A DNA stretch of 64,000 nt, from the NCBI RefSeq assembly GCF_901709675.1, contig NC_051090.1, forward strand, positions 7,703,842 through 7,767,841, read 5' to 3'. Of this stretch, positions 10,200 to 21,575 are shown piece by piece (position 1 is the stretch's first letter; each line of letters opens with the position of its first letter). Both the position numbers and the translations under genes were made by a program. This DNA is from Syngnathus acus. Lineage: Eukaryota > Chordata > Actinopteri > Syngnathiformes > Syngnathidae. Below the pieces are notes generated by a model. It had not been told where the DNA came from, ran no database searches, and saw only the letters and a list, made by a program, of their open reading frames with translations.

Positions 10200-13100
10200 A
10201 AACACCAAGCGCATCATCGTGTCCTTATACTAGAAAATAAACTCTTGAAATATTCAAACATTCCAATTCACCTCTGCTTCCAGACCTAACCTCATGCAAG
10301 GTTTTGTATTGCATGATGGATGTGCTCAGTGTTTTTGTGGCTTTATTGTCCAGCCTTATGAATAGATAGCATTTTTTCCTATTTGACAGTGTGGAGACAA
10401 TGTGTGGGATAGGCAGAAACTCCCCTGCCCGTGCCTCTACTACCAAATATAATTACCCGTGGATATTCTGTCCGATAAAAACTTTAAATAAACTCAGTGC
10501 CGAGTAGCAGACCTGGCGCGACCTCCATGTCTCATTTGATGTAATGCCGGCAGAACAAATGACAATTTCATGGTCCAAAGGAGCACCAGTGGAGATCAAC
10601 TCGTGCAGAAACTCCGTTCTCTCGTTTACTCCTGACTTTTCGAAATTAAAAGTTGCCTTGCTTAAATAACTAAAAAATGAGAATAATTATAGAGACCAGC
10701 AAATACTTTTCTCTCCACTTGTTTATCATCTGCGGTCACTTCTCTTTTAATAAAGTTTGGAGTATAAGAGAAAAATATACAATTTATGTCTGCAAGGGAA
10801 ACAAACCATTAAGTAGAAGCATTTATTCCTCATAGTGAGCGTTTGTTGGAGCCGACTAAGCAAATTTGATAAATAAATAACTGATCCATATTTTAATAGA
10901 CCTTAATAGACTTTTTCTATTACTTCCTGGATCATCTGGAAATTAATGAGAATGTAACAAAATCATTTACCGAAAACAAAATTCACTTTCACAAAACCAG
11001 TTTATGCATATGAGATGAACACTTAAAGTACAGCCTCACTCAATTTTGGGAACAGCAGAAGTCCCAGTTGAAATATATGGATCACACAGCAACAAGAGCA
11101 GAAACCTTTTTTTTCCATCTTCCATGTTTGCAACAGGATTTGGAAAATCTCTTCAAAAGCCCGTGGTGGGCAGAGAATTGACTTGGCATCGTTGCGGTGG
11201 AGAGGCGGCTTTTGGAGCCTAAAATGTTCAGTTGCAAGCTTAGCGTTTGGGCTGGAAATGGACGGTATGGAGGCAGTAGCAGAGAGCAAGGTGACAGATA
11301 AGATGAACCTTCCTCACTGACCCGCTCCCACCCACGCTGTGACCAACTGTGACAGATGGTGAGCGCGTTCATCCACCAGCACATTCTACCAAAGAGCAAG
11401 CCGGGAGTACTTCAGGCGTTCACTCGTGTCACCGGCCATCGCAACTCCACCACGGCAAACGTGACCGGAGCCTAAGCCAGCTGTGACCCAAGCCGCTTTC
11501 TCCCAGCAATGTCAAACCAATTGTTATCATCACAGCTACTGCAACATCAAAATTCTGTGTTAATTATTACTGGCTCTGCCTGTTCAACTGTGCTCTAGTT
11601 TATGTCCAAAACCACTTAACCCGATATCCTCCCGGTCTTCAGCATGTGTGTTTTGTCTGCATTCAGCTCAACATAATACACAGCAGCCTGAAGCTGCTGG
11701 CTTGCTGCTACCCTGTCATCGAAATGAAATGTAGATGTGTGATGATAGCATCTATTCCCAGAGGCTGTAACTTGTCTTTATTTCTACAAATCACTTGACA
11801 GTAGAAAAACTGTACTAAGCCACGCTTAAGTGAACTAAACTTCTGGTTCAATGAACACTAAATGCATTATGCATGAAGTGTATGACTCTAATTCCTGAGT
11901 GTTTCGTCTAAATAAACAAAGAAATATCCATGCAGACTGAATGTAGTGGAATGAAGATAACACACAAAACTTTACCCCAAGGGATTTTAAATGAACAGGT
12001 TAAGGAAGGTTACTCAATGTTTTCAACACATGTACAGTTGGCAATTGACCAGCGTCGTAATACGGATTGCATTGTGCTTTTTCCAATTCCATTGTGCTGT
12101 GTTTTGTCCTCTTGTGTGCTGGAGGTCTTTCTGATTGGCCCGTTTCATTTAAATAGCTATTGGGAAGTCACAATTAAGCAGTGGTTGGAAACACTGTGAG
12201 GGTGGTCACATTTTAATTCAAGATCTATGTAGATGTCTAAGTCTTCAGAAAGAAAAATGTTACTTACGGGACTGCCTAAAGTCAAATTCTCTAAAAATGT
12301 GGACCAAACTCATAAATTAATCTGTAAAATCTCTACAAGGTTCACATTATCTCTGCTGTAGCAACGAGAAGCACAAACTGAAAATATGGAAATGTGTCAA
12401 GTAGCAATTACAACATTGTCAGCTTGGACAACAGTGTCCTTGGATTTGTGAGTCTCCCCAGTTAATGGCAGTATGAATACACCGCACTTATGAAACATTC
12501 ATCAGGATGGACCGTATCCCACTGATAAGGTTCTATTTTCTGAAGAGAATTATCCGGTGAGTCCTAGCACGCAAAAAAAAAAATACAGCGTTAGTATTCG
12601 CCTGCCTCACTTAACACTGTGTGCCGGCTGTCAGACCCACTGAGCTACCCACACAGATAATCCGTTTTGGAAGTGCGTTTTCCAGCAGCCTTATCAGTCT
12701 ATGGTAGCGAGATCAAGAGCAGTGCAAGCCCTTCTGCGACCTTCCTTCGGTCTCGTGGTTTGTTTAGAGGCGATATGCTGACCTTCATTTTTGACAAAGA
12801 GTTAACTCTTATAGAAATCAAGTGGCTGATAAACAGATGTATGCATGTCATCTCGAATTCTTCACCTCCAGTTCCATGGATGCTGTAAATACAGAGATGG
12901 ACTTGTTGTGACCAAAGGTGACTTCAAAACCATTTGTTCTGTCCCTTGGGAATGCACCCTTTACATTAAATGTATCCTCTCCTTTCTAGTTATTCATACT
13001 GCTCATGAGCGTTACATGGTGATCGTGCAAAACATCAAAGTCGGCTTGCGATTCAAGTCCGCCTCAGTGAACATCACTCCCCGTGTCTTAATGCGACATT

Positions 13101-13757
13101 TGCATACAATAAGATCATGCCAGCATGAACTGACTTTAAAAGAACTTCTTTTGCTACCCACGCAGTTGTGAATTGTGATTCGATTTAAAGTGTACTCAGG
13201 TCCTTTTTTTGTAGTGACATCTTTCCCGGTTTTTAATCTTTTATTTTACGTCATACTCATAAGCTGAAAGTTTTTCCATATAAGCAAAGACCACAGAGTC
13301 ACTTATGTGACAAAGAAATATATTTTTTCAACTAAAATCTTTTTTCAACTTTAATTGGAACTCTAGCTACAGCACTCGTGGTTATTAATGAAACAATTCA
13401 GTTGGAAAGAGGAATTTGGTGCTCCCAACACGCAGACAGGAGTCAGTTGCGCGAGAGATGAAGCAGAAAATGGATAGCCATTTCCTTTTATGGCCACAGA
13501 AGGCTGCTGTCGAGATTCAGTCTTTGTCTATAATTGAGACACCAGGGTATATTCTTTTTCTGGACAGAGTCTAATGGTTTGTGCATTAAGGGGCATGATT
13601 GAAGAAAGCCCTATACTTACAGTAAGGGCTGCAGTAAATCACAAAATGCCTTTTTTTTTTTGGTCCAATTTTGTTGATGGTAGTGGTCTCACACTGTGCA
13701 GTTTACATCACTATCGCTCTTCCTCATGTGCTGGGAGCACCCTTTGGTAAATGGGTG
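10200..13757 (+). other. Intron segment, mostly without recognised elements
   Basis: The minus strand at about 12600-12660 contains GGGTAGCTCAGTGGG, which looks like a pol III A box, followed by a T-run, but no B box was found. A G/C-richer stretch lies at 11100-11480. No coding frame is convincing. Confidence 0.5.
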
Positions 13758-13880
13758 TACCGTAATTTTCGGACTATAAATCGCGTTTTTTTTCATAGTT
13801 TGGGTGGGGGGGGCGACTTGTAATAAGGAGCGACTTGTGGTTTTTTTTCAAACATTTTCCCCAAAAAAAAAAAAAAAGTG

Positions 13881-13922
13881 AAAGCGCGATAAACGAACCG
13901 CGATGAAGCAAGGGATTACTGT
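13881..13922. mobile_element. Pogo/Tigger-like terminal fragment inside the 1.48-kb element
   Basis: GCGATAAACGAACCGCGATG followed by AAGGGATTACTGTA resembles the end at 18825-18914 (CGAACCGCGAAATAACGAGG, then GATCACTGTA). Such termini are typical of pogo-like Tc1/mariner elements. Confidence 0.55.
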
Positions 13923-14116
13923 AATTTGAATTTCAAGTGACGTCAGCAGCGCGACGCGGCGGTTGTTTACATAAAGGACAAAGATTGATCACGGGATGAC
14001 GAAGGGCCCCACGTACTACCGGCATCATGAGCGGCTTTGTTTCTAAGTGACACGGCGGACGAAGAGTTTGAAGGATTTAAGGATTTGGAGTGACACAGAA
14101 GGTTTGAAAAACTATT

Positions 14117-14416
14117 ATGGCTTTTAAGCACGCCCGGTCCTATTCTGTGAAGCTCTCTTTTACCTCCGTGGATGGAAGTCTGGGGCCGGCGCTCGGCCGG
14201 GTGGTTGTCCAGGGACGGTGGATGGGGCTCGGACATGGCTTTTACGCATGCCCGGTCCTACTCTAGGGAGCTCTCTTTCACCTCCGTGGATGGAAGTCGA
14301 GGGCCGGCGCTCGGCCGGGTGGCTGTCCGGGGACGGTGGATGGGGCTCGGTCATGGCTTTTACGCACGCCCGGTCCTATTCTATGGATCTCTCTTCCACC
14401 TCCGTGGCTGGAAGTC
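14117..14416. repeat. 118-bp tandem repeat, about 2.5 copies
   Basis: Copies start at 14117, 14235 and 14353 (ATGGCTTTTA...GCCCGGTCCTA), exactly 118 bp apart. The unit is GC-rich with GGCCGGCGCTCGGCCGGGTG. Because 118 is not a multiple of 3, the frames through it (such as 14172-14498) do not repeat a peptide in register and are unlikely to be genes. Confidence 0.95.
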
Positions 14417-14536
14417 CACGCCGCCACACGCCTGGAAGTTTGTTTTGTTAAATAAAGAGCCGTTTACCAAACCCACGTCTTTCCTTGTACTTTGTTAACG
14501 CTACAATCTACAACCCTGTGGAATAACGACGAGGGT

Positions 14537-14980
14537 GACGTCAGGGCGCACGCGCGGCGTTGTTGACAAAGGACGAGGAATTTAATCGATGGATTTAATG
14601 ATTTAGAGTGCACAGATGGTTTGATAATACTATTGCTTATATAATAGTTATTTGATATCTAATTTATATATCGTTATATGGGCCTGTGGAATATTTTGAA
14701 GTGCAAGCGCCATCAGCTGCGCGCACCCATTGTTGACAAAGGACGATCGATGGATTTAATGATTTGGAGTGACACAGATGGTTTGATAACATTATTGCTT
14801 ATATAATAGTTATTTGATATATAATTTATATATCGTTATATGGGCCTGTGGAATATTTTGAAGTGCAAGCGCAGTCAGCGGCGCGCACGCATTGTTGACA
14901 AAGGACGATCGATGGATTTAATGAATTGGAGTGACACAGATGGTTTTATTAACGTGTTATTTATGTAATAGTTTTTTGAA
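14537..14980. repeat. 162-170-bp tandem repeat, about 2.5 copies
   Basis: TTGTTGACAAAGGAC recurs at about 14559, 14729 and 14891. Each is followed by GATGGATTTAATGA and GTTTGATAA, and the first two copies also by an AT-rich TATATAATAGTTATTTGATA segment. A diverged relative of the unit start is also present at about 13960 (GTTGTTTACATAAAGGAC). Confidence 0.93.
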
Positions 14981-15233
14981 TAACTCTGAATGTTACGTCA
15001 GGGCCGTTCTCTGCTCTTCGTTTGTGTTTATGTCACGTTAGCACACCTATCGTTTAGCCTGTTGTTGCTCGTTCATGACTGTTCTTGGTGTTGGACTTTG
15101 TCGAATAAATTGCCCCCCAAAATGCGACTTATACTCCGGAGCGACTTATATATGTTTTTTTTCACTTTTTTGGGCATTTTATGGCTGATGCGACTTGTAC
15201 TCCGGAGCGATTTATAGTCCGGAAATTACGGTA

Positions 15234-16028
15234 ATTTTGAGCTAAGAGAGTGAACACGCAGTGGTAATGAAAGTGAAGTTTTGCCATCCTTTCCAGTGAT
15301 CCTTCACAACGAAGGCATTGCCTTTGACCTGCGAACCCTCAGAGCCTAACGAGGTAAACTCCCATTAGATTTGTTTGATGACTCCACAGCTCGTGCTCTT
15401 CGGTTTCTAATCATTCTCAAAGTAATTATTTGTTACCATCGCTTTATTCCCATGCATGGTGCAATTATCTGTACTAGATTTGGGAACTTTTTTTGACAGA
15501 GGGGGGTGCTCACCATTGAGCTAAGTTGAATATACTGTACTCCTCTGTTTTGGTTCTTGGTGTGGGTTTTCAAAGGTTTTCATATGTGACAGCTGGTCTG
15601 CAGCAGATTATCGGTGTTTTATGTGAGCGTGCCAGTGGAGATGGAGTCTTTGTAGCCTACCATCTTTAAAATACTTAAACCTCTGGAATCCTTCCCACCC
15701 GCGACATGCCGTTTCCCATGTTGTTGAGTCTTGAACGAATAGAATGCCTCGTATATGTCACGCCATGATAAATGGTGGGAATTGCACTGCAATTAGCATC
15801 ACTATTCTAAATACATTCTGACTGACTCAGACCGAGGAAGAAGCCTGCAATGCGCTTTGCGCTCATTTGTTTTCAAAACGGTTTTGCCAGAACAGAATAC
15901 ATCCCAATATTGGAGCATTATTTCACCCACAATAAAATCTGTTGTCATGGAATACCATTTTACTTGTTTTGATAAACTGCTGAATATTTGTACCTGTGTT
16001 TTGTTTTCTTCTTTATTCAGATATACAG
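15234..16028 (+). other. Intron segment without recognised elements
   Basis: Unique-looking sequence with ordinary base composition; no repeats or frames of note. Confidence 0.5.
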
Positions 16029-16303
16029 TACATACTTTATTTTCCAGACTACAAGCCACTACTTTCTGCACAAGGTTTGAACCCTGCGGTTTTTAGTCCA
16101 GTGCGGTTTATCTATGGATTTTTTTATGATTTTTATGACATTGTATGATTTGTGCATATTCTCTTATATATGGAAATTAAACATTAAAACACCTGTGGTT
16201 TATCGTCCAGTGCGGCTTATATATGAACAAAACAGGATTTTCCCCGAATTATAGCTGGTGCATCTTATATTCAGGTGCGGTTTATAGTCCACAAATTACA
16301 GTA
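16029..16303. mobile_element. About 275-bp TA-flanked inverted-repeat element (family with 63472 and 60165)
   Basis: The left end is TTATTTTCCAGACTACAAGC. The right end is GGTTTATAGTCCACAAATTA followed by CAGTA, a decayed version of the CCGTAnTTTCCGGACTATAAG terminus. The core (TGATTTGTGCATATTCTCTT, GGAAATTAAACATTAAAACA) is shared with 63472-63727 and 60165-60321, so these three are one family. Non-coding. Confidence 0.8.
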
Positions 16304-18285
16304 ATGTTTTTCATTATATTTTAATCATTATTTTGAGTGAAGTATATAGGTGCTGAACACAGGTCACAGTTTTCCATTTTTAAGGCTTTTTTTTTTAAAG
16401 AATTTCTATTGTCATGAATACATGCTTACTCGCAAAATCCGTCCTCTGTATTTACCTCAAAGCAGTAGTAAACACAGGGGGCAACTTTGTGCCACAGGAA
16501 AAGTTCAGTGTTTCAATGTCTTGCTGAAGGACAACACAGCCCGAGTCTAGCAGTTGTTGGATGGTCCATTGAATCCTCTCTAATTTTGTCTGTCCACACT
16601 TGACAAAGCTGAAGGGCTTTTTTTTTGTCAACAACTTCAAGTGGGATCCCCATGGTGGCAGTCGCTTATCTTAACCACTTGGCCACAGCTGCCTTTTTCA
16701 TTTTAGTCAAAGGGTGTTGAGCAAAATATTGCATCTTTCCCTTGACCCACACTGCTTATTTGCTTGTGTATTGGAATTCATCAGAAATCAGAGAGCACGC
16801 CTTGAGATCATTGACGAGTTTTAAACATTGCTCTCAAAGTGTCTGTTAGTCATCAGTTCTGTGCAACTTCTCGTTTTTTCTTGGGCTGGCTTTGGCCATA
16901 TCTGATTTCAAGCTGCTCTTCAAGGCATCCTACGGACAAACAACACATCTCACATTGGCCCAAGTGTGACAGGAGGACTCAATGGTGCTCTCACGAAGCA
17001 GGTTTTCCCCTCATCCTCCTCTCTGTCCACATAAAGAGATTTTTAAAGAAGTCCTCTTGACTTGCTGCACTTGTTTCACCTTCAGCAATGTGGTATTATC
17101 GACTACATGGATCCATATGCACTGTCCTTACAGCACAGCATCGAGTAGGGTGTGCCAACCTCTCATAGTCCTTTCTGGTGTCTTTTCTTTCATTTCATAT
17201 TTTTCTTTTATGTCAGACTCTTTGGTGACTCCTCTGCACTCCCCTTTGTGAACTTTACACTCATACTGGCTCTGCTGCTGCACAATGTTTGTAATTATTT
17301 TTTATGGGAGCCTGCAAAAAGCTTCTCCCAACCACTTAAATAAACTAGAATCACACTCAAACTTACTTCAACCACTGTCAGAAAAAAGCTCTCACAGACC
17401 GACAACGATCAGCGGTTTTGGACAGAGTAGATCCACTGACTATCCCGCTGTCTTCCAATGCTTTTTTATTGACAAACCACACCTGAAGAGCTTGAGGTTT
17501 TTTAACGTGGTTAGAAAAGGTCATGGCATTAAGGAATGGCATTCTCTTTGGGGGGAATGTATTGCTGTTAAATAAGGTTAGTTCAATCAGCTCAATTTTA
17601 GTCCTCTCTGGGATAGCTAAGAGACAGTTAACCTTACAATAATACTGAAGGTTATCAATTCAGTTTAGTGTGGCATAACCAGACAATCACTCATTGAAGG
17701 CATAGTAAAATATTGTAGAACATGCTTGTTCTTGAACGAATCCTTGGTACGCAATGACCTAATGGAAATATAAAAGCATTTGCAATAAGATTAATACTTA
17801 CGAAACCTGCAAAAACAACTAAAATGTCATTTATGGTGTTTGGGTTAGCCAGATAATTTCCTAAATCCTCCACCTTTGGACTGCTTTTGAAAATGTTGAA
17901 CTTTCAAGGCCTTATCGAATAAATAAGCAGCCAAAACAATGTGGCAGCATAATTGGTCCCTGGAACCTGTCAACCTTTTTCTGTAGTGGGTACGCATTTA
18001 TTTTTGTTGACCGTTTGTCACTCAAAACATCACAAAAAGGTCTGCAAAGCTGTCATTTTAATTGGACAAGTGTAGTCCTCATATGTGACAGAAGAGGTGG
18101 CAGTGAGTTGCTGCCTGCTCTAAAACAAGAGTTTAGCCTCCGTTGATGGTGCCAAATCTCCTTCACACGCTCTGTGATCCCTCGTTTATTGCTGATAATT
18201 AGTTCCAAGATAGGTGAAAAAATGTGTGAGAGCACAAACATTAGGGCGTCACTAAAATTCCGTCACAAAAAATCTACCGTAAACA
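16304..18285 (+). other. Intron segment; weak dispersed-repeat similarity at 16470-16690
   Basis: GTGCCACAGGAAAAGTTCAG with GTCTTGCTGAAGGACAACAC and CCACTTGGCCACAGCTGCC resembles a dispersed fish repeat, but it is too decayed to classify. Nothing else was recognised. Confidence 0.4.
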
Positions 18286-18660
18286 TGTCAAGGTTCCGCT
18301 CTGCTCTCGCCGTGCTGGCTGGCTGACGCGCCCTTGCACTGGTCCAATAAGGAACAGCGTGCGCTAATACGTGCTGATGGCTGCCACCTGTGTCCTTGTT
18401 GCCGGCTGATTAGGGCGTATATTTAAACCCGCAAGCCCGTCAGTCTGCGGTGATTTGTCTGTCTTGATACACGTTTTCCTGCCACCTGGTTCTGCTATGC
18501 CACGCCGCGTGATTCCCGTTTGCCTGATCCGCCGTGTAGTGCGATGCCTGTTTAGCGAAAGCCTGTTTTTATGATCTGCTCTGGCCTCTGTTTGGCACGA
18601 CCTTCTGCATGTCCCTGACCACGAGCTTGCTATGCCCGTCTGCTGAGATAAAGCGTGGTT
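18286..18660 (+). mobile_element. Possible solo LTR (Gypsy-like)
   Basis: The segment begins TGTCAAGGTTCCG and is GC-rich. It has a TATA-like GTATATTTAAACCCGC at about 18417 and a downstream C/T/G-rich stretch, then GATAAAGCG near 18650. This layout resembles fish Gypsy LTRs. The right boundary and a target duplication could not be defined, and no internal retroelement sequence is adjacent. Confidence 0.4.
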
Positions 18661-18824
18661 AGAATTGCTCTTACAGCTCTAAACCAATCAGCGGCAATAG
18701 CACAGATCAACATGTTCCCATTGGTCTCGTCTCCTCTACTGGCCAATAGTGTGCTGTAAAGTCATATGGGCAGACAAAGCCCTGCGCTCCAAGTGACGCT
18801 GCTGCAAAAGCCACGATGGACAGA

Positions 18825-18914
18825 AATATCCGTAATATTTAATATTCTTAAAAACCTGCGATGCACTGAGGCTGTGAAAGACGAACCGCGAAATAACGAG
18901 GGATCACTGTATAA
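18825..18914. mobile_element. Pogo/Tigger-like DNA transposon end
   Basis: It ends CGAACCGCGAAATAACGAGG followed by GATCACTGTATA, the form of terminal inverted repeat seen in pogo-like elements with TA targets. The other end was not found. Confidence 0.55.
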
Positions 18915-18926
18915 AGTTACATCCCT

Positions 18927-19113
18927 CCATCCATTTTTCATACCGCTTGTCCCCACGGGGTTTATGGGTGTGCAGGAGCCTGTCTCAGCAGTCATCGGGC
19001 AGTAGGCGGGTGACACCCCAAAGTGGTTGCCAGCCAATCGCAGGGCACACCGAAACGAACAACCATTCGCTCATGCACTCACACCTACGGGCAATTTGGA
19101 GTGCTCAATTGGC
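18927..19113 (-). mobile_element. SINE family A, partial copy
   Basis: The plus strand reads CCATCCATTTTTCATACCGC, GGAGCCTGTCTCAGC, GGTTGCCAGCCAATCGCAGG and CACACCTACGGGCAATTTGG. The copy stops before the tRNA-like head. It lies right next to the transposon end at 18914. Confidence 0.85.
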
Positions 19114-19258
19114 AGCAAACACAATTACACAACAAAGTAGTAAATACTGTTCAAATAGTTTAAAAAGATTAATGGTAATAAAAATTGCTAGCAATATCTG
19201 TTTTTAAAAAGTGAAGACAATTTGTAATTTTAGTAATGACACAAAGTCGATGCAAAAT

Positions 19259-19325
19259 TTTTCTTTGCGGGCCACATAAAATTATTTAGTGGGCCATATC
19301 TGGCCCGTGGGCCTTGAGTTTGTTC
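19259..19325. mobile_element. hAT-type transposon end
   Basis: TTTGCGGGCCACATAAAAT, GGGCCATATCTGGCCCG and TGGGCCTTGAGTTTG match the terminal sequence common to vertebrate hAT (Charlie-like) elements. Only one end is seen. Confidence 0.6.
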
Positions 19326-21374
19326 TAGATGATTAGAGTACGTAAAGGAACAAACAATCAACAAACATCTGCCAATTTGCCAAAGGTTTTTACTGATGTT
19401 AGAAGGGCTAGAATCAATTGATGTAATCGGCAGGCAGATTAATGGGTAAACCGGGCCCTAATTTACATATTGTTCAATATTATTCCCAAAGAGCAATTGT
19501 ATGACCATGATGGTGTGTGTGTCTGCAGTTTTGGTATTGTGGCACTGGGAACATTTTCCAAAGGTTGGCAGGTCTGCTAGCTTCACAAGTTCTTCCAAGC
19601 CAAGTGTGTCCCGTTTGATAGCAGGATTTGCGTATGGATGTTCGCATTAGTTGTGGATGGCTGCTGCTGACAGTCAATGATACACTTCTTCTAGCACACA
19701 CCCTTGCACAAACACTTCCCTGCTTCCTGCACAGCTCAGCGGCTTCTCATTTTAGCCGAGTTCCTCTCATGCAACAGAGGAATTAAAATGCAAGTGCTTA
19801 AGGGCAAAGCCCCCCAAGGCCCCAAATAGAAACTATTAACTCTTTACTATTCCCTTGGCTTTCCATCTGATGACTTATTCAAGGCTCTTGACAAGGAGCT
19901 GGCCTCCTTAGATTCACTCATAATAATGAGGAAACGTCACTGAGCATGCTGAGAGATGCCTTTGGCAAAAAGGCGAACTACACAGAGGATGGCCTTCGAA
20001 ACCCACCTTGCATTTCTTCATCTTCCCTCATCTGCGTTAACATGTTTGAGCATCTTACAAGCCCCTCATAGGTCTGCCACCTTTGACTTTTAATTAATTG
20101 GAACTGAGAAACCCTGCACCGTGTCACTTGAAAGCAGACTAGCGGATTAAGCCATTTTGTTATTGCTAATGCCATATAACATGGCGAGATCTTTTCGATG
20201 GTGGGTGGCTCCCAGTGGGCCCCCAGCCACAGATCTGCAAACCAACATGAAACAGTAGAATACGGGGGAATGTGCCTTTCACCGCTAGAAGACTTTGACA
20301 TCACAGAGAAATATCAAAGACATTCTATTATTGTTCAACTTGCCTCGCTTTGGACGGATCTCAGTGATGTGTGTGTTCGCTTTGATATGACATTGAGCAG
20401 ATTGATATGGGTTGAGTTGACGGGGAACTTTGTGTTTCAGATCAGACCAAGCCTACAGTTAAGGTCTTTTAAATTAAAAGTTTAAAAAATGATTTATAAC
20501 GCCGTCAAGAATATTTACCTTTGTGACATATTGATTTTTTTTTTTGTCCAATTTGCTGAATAAATTAGCATTGTTATCCCAACTCAATACTTAGATTCTA
20601 GATTTTTAAATAACATTTTTTTACTGAATTGTCTGTGCTGCTCTGAGCATTAATTTCTCGACAGATTATATGTAACGAACATTATTTTCCTTTTCTTCTC
20701 TGATCAGTCAGTATTGTTTCACCTCAAATATTGTTTATTGCTTTTTCATTAAAGTAGCTCATAGCTTGCTATAGTGTAGCAAAGAGGATCAATTTACATG
20801 GAAAATTCTTTTCTTTTTTTCACATGCGCGGATAAGATGTTTGACACCTTTCAGAGTAAGAAGATCATCAGTCCTTTTCTGTTACGCTAAAGTTTAGCGG
20901 CTGAACATTATTGTCATTGCACAAAGAGCACACGGCTCAGCACTTTGAAGCCATTATACAAAATGCACGTTGAGCAGATTGAATGAGCTTGTACTGTATA
21001 TCATACTTAACTTTCAAATACACCTGTTTTTTCCTGCATTGAGGAGTCTAATCACCTTGAAACGTGCAATTTTCTCATTGTTCGAGACAGTGGAACCTCT
21101 AAAGCAGGATTCCACCCGAGGCTAATTTGTAATTACATAAATAAATGAATCTAATTAGTAAAATGCACCGTTTAAACTGGCAAATTCAAACCTTAGTCAT
21201 GCATGACATTGCACAAGACCTTACCATATTGTGCTGCATTGCAACTTGGGAAAAATATTGCCACATCAAAGCAAAAACTACATGAATATTATATTGATTA
21301 AGGTCTTGTACTATAATTGAAACTCATGTTTCACATGAGATCACCTATGCTGATTTTGTGGTTTTAATTTTATG
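19326..21374 (+). other. Intron segment without recognised elements
   Basis: T-runs lie near 20530 and 20815. The frames at 19978-20304 and 20198-20485 overlap on opposite strands and have no recognisable motif. Confidence 0.5.
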
Positions 21375-21575
21375 CCAAAATGTTATCCATCCATCCATTT
21401 TTTATACCGCTTGCATGTTTTTAGGATGTAGGAGGAAACCGGAGTGCCCGGAGAAAACCCATGCGGACATGGGGAGAACATGCAAACTCCATACTGGGAG
21501 GGCCGGTGGTGGAATCGAACCCACATCCTCTTAACATGCCTAGCAGCGTGACACCGTGCCTCCCCAAAATGTTAT
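21375..21575 (-). mobile_element. SINE family A, internally deleted copy with 12-bp target duplication
   Basis: The direct repeat CCAAAATGTTAT flanks the element at 21375-21386 and 21564-21575. The insert (21387-21563) keeps both ends. The tail CCATCCATCCATTTTTTATA is on the left. On the right, the minus strand reads a pol III B box GGTTCGATTCC (about 21511-21521) and a head GGCACGGTGTCACGC. The body between ACCGCTT and GCATGTTTTTAGG is deleted. The target duplication and B box support a tRNA-derived SINE moved by LINE machinery. Confidence 0.9.

Larger units (their letters stand above)
13758..15233. mobile_element. 1.48-kb TA-flanked inverted-repeat DNA element with two internal tandem arrays
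   Basis: The left end TACCGTAATTTTCGGACTAT is mirrored at the right by ATAGTCCGGAAATTACGGTA. Both ends carry TA, fitting a TA target duplication as in Tc1/mariner-type elements. Next to the ends are repeats of the type GCGACTTATACTCCGGAG. No transposase frame is present, so it is non-autonomous. The interior is GC-rich and holds a 118-bp and a 162-170-bp tandem array plus a fragment of another transposon end (13881-13922). The outermost sequence matches the 161-bp element at 24199-24359, so the interior looks like a 1.3-kb insert. Confidence 0.85.

Noticed and set aside
12590-12670. tRNA-like A box on the minus strand
   Set aside because: No B box or cloverleaf partner; too short to call a SINE or tRNA.
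14117-14416. CRISPR-like or minisatellite-encoded protein
   Set aside because: The units are directly adjoining 118-bp copies without spacers, and the period is not a multiple of three; this is a eukaryotic transposon interior.
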